Assembly: GCF_032854445.1 (NCBI RefSeq)
Contig: NC_088303.1
Span: 13,895,501-13,959,500 of the forward strand
DNA from: Liolophura sinensis
Taxonomy: Eukaryota; Mollusca; Polyplacophora; Chitonida; Chitonidae
DNA length: 64,000 nt
Direction: 5' to 3'
Shown here: piece after piece, positions 58,298 to 64,000 of the stretch
Numbering within the stretch: position 1 is the stretch's first letter
Layout of the letters: each line of letters opens with the position of its first letter
Position numbers and translations under genes: made by a program
The notes under the pieces: model-generated
Told to the model about the DNA's origin: nothing
The model's database searches: none
What the model saw: only the letters and a program-made list of their open reading frames with translations

Positions 58298-60980
58298 CCC
58301 GTACCGTCTAGTCTGTCCATTTCTGTCATGATGAGGGTTTCCCACAGCCCCGTGCTCACCTCGTCTTTGCCTGCCTGCCCCTCCCTGCCTACCTGTCGCT
58401 CAGGGAGGAGCCGGAAACTGGTGGGCAAGTCATTGCCGTCAGCTGACCTCAGCTGCAATGGTAGGAATATATCAGAGCTTCAGATCCCCGACGTGGGGCC
58501 CGCCCGCTTCTTCCTCAATATTATAATATCAACAGCCCCAAGCCAGTCTCTGTAGCGAGTTCCAATTACACACTACTGTACAGCTGTTCCACATTGCCAG
58601 TCACCATCATTCTGTGAGATCCATTAGTTTTCTGAACCATGGAATCGAGATATCCAAGTTCAATATGAGTCTTTCACTATCAGTCTTGCTCCCTCTCCCT
58701 CTATGTCTACATGTTCTCTCACTCCCCCGCGGCTGTAATTGGGGTAATGTTCATGAACATCAACATATATAGTCCCCCTGGGTCATCAGACCACGCTGGC
58801 AGAGAATGGGGTGTGAAAAGGGAAGCGGTAACTATAGGGCAGTGCGTGTGGATGACAGCTGAGAGTCGAGCCGTTACAATAGATAGTATACGAGAAATTT
58901 CAGCCAACCTTCAATTAACTGCTCGTTAACAGAACAGTCACAGCCCATGAGGACACCTCGTCATAGCTTTCCTTTCTCCCGGTTCGTGGATCATACTCTC
59001 ATCAGACCTCATGCCATTGTCTCTCCGTGAAGTCAGCTGGTATCGCGTTCTTTACGGTTCACCTTTTTTCTTGCATTATTTATCGGCTAATTCAAACTCC
59101 AGCCAATCGATCATCGGTAAGGCCGTTATAGAAGAGACACGTGTTTCGGGTCCCAGGCGGCCTACCCCGACCGGGGACGGAACACACACCTGTTGCCCGC
59201 GGCCAGCTCCATCTTACTAGTCCAGGTGAATTAATTACCTGTTCTATAGCCTTGGACTGAGTTAGATTAATAACCCTGCAAAAGCCTTCTATAAGGGGTA
59301 AGATTTCGGGCAATTACCCCCACGGTCATCGAATGATCAGCTTGAACGGATCCTCCCGTATAGACCCTCGTAATTCATTCATCTTTTACACAAATGTCAC
59401 TTCAAAAGATAGAACTGTTTGTTGGCCTCTGGAATTGACAGTTGGTGAATCGTTTCGGCCTCGACGTGTTTAACTTTCGACAACGCTGTGACGTTAATAA
59501 GTGGAGTGAAGACACGGGGCCGTGTATAATTCTAGTCGAGGACATTTAACGCAACGACAGAAACTCGGCTTGTCATCTCTGATAAGTAAGGCAAACTGAA
59601 CTCACGACTAAGCAAGCGGGCTCATGAATACACGTCTCTCAGTGTCATTCGTCTGGCTCTGGGTCTAGCTGCGCTTTAAAACAAAAGGAAGATCGTGAAC
59701 CACTAGGCTCATTTTGTTTAATTTCCATCGGCTTAGGTGGGTTAAATGTGGCTTTAATGTCGGTGAAGTCAGAGCCAAACGACATGACATGTTACCTCAG
59801 TGCTAAATCCATCAGAGATAGGCTGTCCTATCTTGAACAAGCGGAGGGGACGCGCCCTGCCCGTGGGCAAACAGCGGCGACCAGCTCGTGTGTACCCGGA
59901 GATCAGAGAAACAAAGGGATGTTACAGAAATCATTTTGTTCGGACACAAGCTGCTGCTTCTCAACTGCTCTCAAACGCTATACGACAAAGCTGTGTGAAT
60001 CATACGACGAAAACTGTCATTTAATCGCCACAAATTACAACCGCTTGAATAAGTCCATACATGGAATCGCCTCAAATCAAATATAATTAGGAGAACATAT
60101 AATAAAAATAAAACAACATAAAATTTAAGGTAAATACAGATATGCGTCCTATGGCATATTGTCCCACAATCATCTATACGTCTTTGCCCACTGAGGAATG
60201 ACTCTGTGGTTTTCATTAAACTGTATCTGTTTTCCCATAAGCAGTATTGACGTGGAATAAGTGTCACAGTGTACACAAACTTTTCACCACCAGGACAGCC
60301 AAGGACTAATTTTATGACTCATAACGGAGAATAAAGGCTAGGAACAATTATGACATGTTGAAAGACAATTGTGAGGGAATTGGTCGACTCTAAAGCAATG
60401 CATAAATAATATGTTGTGAAACACTCCATATGTTACCTTTTCTTTAAAGATAGCATCGCGACACCTCATTATCGCAACTACAAAAAACGTCTCAGGAGCA
60501 ATTTACTTTCACTCTGTAAAACAACGTTTATGCAAATAAAATTATTCAGGCCTGACAAAGTCAATTTTGCGGAGAGATGAAACAAAAAGGTCAGGTAGCC
60601 GCGACCCGCGTGCTGTAACGCGCGGCGCTACGTCATGATTGATATGTACACAATATTGCCACAGTGTGTGTAACTTTCGGGACTAACTTCTTTGCAAGGC
60701 AGTCTAGGCTGCGTTGGTAAAGACCACTCCGGCCGTCGCTGATCAAGGATTCAGATTTAGGCTACACGAGGTTAATAAACATACATCTTAGTGTTTGACG
60801 GTTTCGTCAGAGCTCCATCTGCCTAATTCCCTACATCAATGGACAAACCCACGACTCTCGTGTCCAATGAAAAACACCTCCTAAATTAGTATTTTGCCTC
60901 GTCCTTCGTCGCTAGGCTTGTTCTATATTGTGGAGCCTGGGACCTGGAATGACTCGTGCAATCAAACTACACGGAATTCG
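58298..60980. other. Sequence upstream of formin exon 1
   Basis: Contains a perfect 14-bp palindrome ATGTTCATGAACAT (58,747-58,760) beside a TATATA stretch (58,764-58,769), a GC-rich section near 59,130-59,210 and a GC-rich inverted repeat (60,595-60,631). This may include the formin promoter, but no start site can be fixed. Frames such as 59,748-60,086 show no known domain and are not called. Confidence 0.4.
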
Positions 60981-60995
60981 CGGCAGTCACAGAAA

Positions 60996-61378
60996 AGCGG
61001 ACATGTTCACATAAAAGGTGAACATTATCACACAAAAGGCGGGCTTATTCACACAAAAGGCGGACATGTTCACACAAAAGGCGCACATGTTCACAAAAAA
61101 GGCGACAATGTACACATAAAAGGCGCACATGTTCACAAAAAAGCGGACATGTTCAGACGATAGGGGGACATATTCACACAAAAGGCGGACATGCCAACAC
61201 AAAAGGCGCACATGTTCACACAAAAGGCACACATGTCCACAAAAAAGGCACACAAAAGGTGGACATGTTCACACAAAATGCAAACATGTCCACACAAAAG
61301 GCGCACATGTTCACACAAAAGGTGGACTTGACATCTGAAGACTCAGATGTTCACACGAAGGACGCACATGTTCACACA
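60996..61378. repeat. 21-bp minisatellite, about 18 copies
   Basis: Units of the form CATGTTCACACAAAAGGCGG, with a few shortened or 3-bp variant copies. Period 21 gives 7-residue repeats in open frames on both strands (HVHTKGG on plus, CEHVRLL on minus); no start, splice or domain evidence makes these genes. Confidence 0.93.
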
Positions 61379-61882
61379 ATAATGCACACGGCTGTTCTTC
61401 TGATCATACAGCTGCTTGCTTTCAGCCATGATTCTGGCGCAGAACAGCAAGACACTGGAAATTGCCAGCAGAACACTCCTTGCCAAAGGCCGTGCTGCAC
61501 TGAATGAATAAAAGGGTAGGCAGTTTAAAAAAAAAGAAAAACTCAAATACCCTCAAGAAATAAATATAGAAGATTTTTGGCGTTGAAATGAGAAACCAGT
61601 GACGTCCTTGCATATTCCAGATGTCAAGCACATTTTTAATCTGTAATGTGAGACTAATTCGTGTACTCCAGTGTTACCTAAACCAGATAACCTTATACAG
61701 TTTATATGAACGAGCGTCTTCTGTCTGTGGCATTTCCCACCGACGAAGGTATTTCCTTATTACATATTTCCTGTACTTCTAAAGATCCACGACTACGTAG
61801 TTCATTCTGAGAGATCTGCTGTACACAGAATATTGAACATTGTGTGAAAATACAACCACCAGCATGGTGATGTCTGTCATCG
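61379..61882. other. Intergenic, no gene seen
   Basis: No recognised feature between the minisatellite and the foldback element. Confidence 0.5.
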
Positions 61883-62138
61883 ACTCAAAAAAGTAATCCA
61901 TTGAATTTAACAGAAAGGCTGTTGTCTGAGTGATGCTAGAATGTATTCTGTTACTGTAACAAAATGTAATGCCATATTCATCATAATATCCTTTTAGTCT
62001 AATAGAATGGCTATGTTGAACTGATACAACATGTGTTATATTTAACACAATTATAGGCTGCAATAACAGGATACATTCTAGCATCACTCAGACAACAGAC
62101 TTAAAATCTGTTAAATTTAACAGGTTAATTTTTTGAGT
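61883..62138. mobile_element. Foldback element (MITE-like), 256 bp
   Basis: Two arms of about 75 bp in inverted orientation (61,883-61,958 and 62,057-62,138) starting ACTCAAAAAA, with shared internal words TTTAACAG and TTGTCTGAGTGATGCTAGAA, separated by about 100 bp. The right arm holds the perfect palindrome CTGTTAAATTTAACAG, and the centre a similar TGTGTTATATTTAACACA. No coding capacity. A target duplication is not clear, so the superfamily cannot be named. Confidence 0.7.
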
Positions 62139-64000
62139 TGTAGCTTAAACAAATACTTTATCTGCTAAGAAGAACTAATTACAAATTTGGTATGCCACCG
62201 ACAGAGATACATCAGGCGTCCAAGTGTTATTTGGCATGTTTCAATGGACATGTCTAAAAAGGAAATGATACTTTGTTATACAATGAAAATATGTAGTATA
62301 GACGGTTGTAAATGGTAATTCATACTTAGCCTTACCTCTATGAAAGCGGGTATATCTTGATCAACGGAATGTACATGTGAACAATTCCATGTTACCTCTG
62401 ACGATACAGACAACACGCAGGGGCTTTCTGCTGGTCAGAACTTACAACCAGCCGTGGTCACCTGTGATGTTAAGTCAGTTGTTCATGAATGTGAGACGGC
62501 GTTATATGTTCTGCCTTGGGCTATTTGATTATACTGGACCTATATCAGTGTTGGAACACAAGGCGTAACGCCAAGTCTCGTGTGCTAAGCGTCAAGTGTA
62601 TGGGTGGATGGAATGGGGAGGTCAGCTATAATGAGGGTGTTAAAACGGTTTTGTTATTATCTTACACTGGGTCATTACTGAAAGCAAATCCTCGGTAGAA
62701 TTTTAACCATGATGGCAATATTAAGCATATTGAGAACCTGTACTCGATAGCGATCACTGGGTAGAATTTAAACGGATATTGCTCTCCGAAACCAGTGGGA
62801 CTAATGACATAATTTCTGGCACGGATTCAGCTCTGCTGACAGAGCAAGGGGAAAAATTGGTCTAATTACGTGACTCGGAATTAATTGGACAAGCGAAGAG
62901 TGGATTGAGTCGTCAATCATCACCTATCTTGATGACATTCATGATGTCCAAATTTAATGTGAGGCTCTTTGTGTAATTACTGCTGTAACGCACCATGCGT
63001 AATAATATATCACTTAAACTAAGGTGATCAGGTTGGGGTGTTGAGTGAATCATGTGCTCCCTAAAGACTACACTATATGAACGAGTCGTATAAAGTACTG
63101 AGGTAAAATCCACCGCATACCGCTGATGTACATGTCACTGTGGATGCGCAAATTTACAACAACTGTTTCAGAAGGTGGAAGCCACACAGAATCATTACTC
63201 CTCGTGTGATAACCAACGAATTACTTTGCAAAAACAAACGAAGGCAAATTAAAACCCACAGTGATCAGTCTGAAATCTGAAGACAAATTCAGTCTTTCAG
63301 TATATCCAGGAAAACATCGGTTTGTGTCAACCGAGTGCATGATTGTATACATTGTGTAAGCTATTAGTATATACCTAGGCGGCCCTTTTATTAAAGACGT
63401 TCATGTTTTGGACGGTGTTGTTTTTCATGTTATGCTTCGTGGCGATTGCGGTATAGAATAAACGGTTATAGAAATAAAGCACTTCCTGGAAATCTACCTT
63501 AGCATTTACGAAATATTAGATTAAAAATTCAACTCTTCCACGGCCCAACCTGCATGAAATGTTTCAATAAAATATAGATGCATTTACCGGTTTCCTGATG
63601 GCAATGTGTATCTCTTCATGTTTTTGGAAAACTGCTCTGAATAAACATTGCTTTGTATGCTTTTCTTTTGACAATGCTTGAACATGTGTACATGTACATA
63701 GCTTGGGTCACACCGACATTGTTTCATTTCATAACTATTACAATAACCGTTGGATTATTTAGCCTGAGGCTGGACTTTGTGAAAGGAAAAAAGGGACACG
63801 CTTATGGAATATTCATGTTAACATGCTTTGGTATTCCTCATGTCATTATTGTAACGAACCATGTCAGAGATAAAAGCATATTTGGCCGGAGGCCATCGGA
63901 CCAGTGATCTAAGACTGCAGTTACACGATAACTTACATCTGTGGCCTACTGCACCCTTGCGTGTGGGTTATTGTTGAAGCGCATGGTTATTACGGTCTAT
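62139..64000. other. Intergenic, no gene supported
   Basis: No RNA gene, repeat or convincing exon. An 84-codon frame at 63,653-63,907 (plus) has hydrophobic stretches but no recognised family and no splice support. Confidence 0.4.

Noticed and set aside
59748-60086. 112-codon plus-strand frame starting MALMSVKSEPND
   Set aside because: No recognised family, no splice or conservation evidence, and its length is within chance for this region.
31805-61378. CRISPR-like arrays
   Set aside because: The repeats are directly contiguous with no unique spacers, and the genome is an animal one.
63653-63907. 84-codon plus-strand frame with hydrophobic segments
   Set aside because: It could be a membrane peptide, but nothing beyond composition supports it.

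Overview
This is a window of animal nuclear DNA, most likely from a mollusc and probably a bivalve. I infer this from intron-split genes, Pol III tRNA genes without an encoded CCA, tRNA-headed SINEs whose 3' tail resembles SINEs I know from molluscs, and LINEs of the L1/Tx1 type. Nothing bacterial is present. The species is inferred, not read from the sequence.

Left part (about 260-28,920): a head-to-tail tandem array with a basic unit of about 0.8 kb. Every unit lies in the same orientation and carries, or has lost, one tRNA-Ser(GCU) gene on the minus strand. I count nine apparently intact tRNA genes, four full-length but degraded copies (one just beyond the array at 31,681), three truncated copies, and two genes each cut in two by a LINE. 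Some units lack the tRNA and share identical deletion junctions, and larger blocks of about 3.56 kb and 4.83 kb are duplicated. Five LINE copies or remnants lie in or beside the array (1-259, 7,209-11,630, 19,511-24,432, 25,178-28,018 and 29,590-31,650). Their protein remains resemble Tx1/L1 elements: ORF1 with a zinc knuckle, then ORF2 with APE-type endonuclease, reverse transcriptase and a C-terminal CCHC.

The most interesting observation is that two clearly different LINE copies (II and III) sit inside tRNA-Ser genes, in the same orientation as the tRNA and at the same place, the 5' side of the anticodon stem. Each has an A-rich 3' end and a short target-site duplication. This suggests a LINE lineage that uses a tandem tRNA-Ser array as its home, as R2 uses rDNA.

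Middle (about 31,000-35,800): LINE remnants, an eroded tRNA, a 66-bp minisatellite, and several SINEs with target-site duplications. Two SINE families with unrelated bodies share a 3' tail that can form a hairpin with compensatory stem changes. One insertion consists of only 60 bp of that tail, flanked by a perfect 13-bp duplication.

Right part (35,845-58,297): one large minus-strand gene, a formin most like the FMN/cappuccino class. I could assemble 16 coding exons whose splice phases all agree (4,872 nt, 1,623 residues). It has a Ser-rich N-terminal region with a coiled coil, a very short proline stretch, an FH2 domain split over 13 exons, and one huge last exon coding a disordered tail of 784 residues. 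Its 11.5-kb first intron and the 5.7 kb beyond exon 1 hold minisatellites, a local duplication and a foldback element, but no other gene that I can support.
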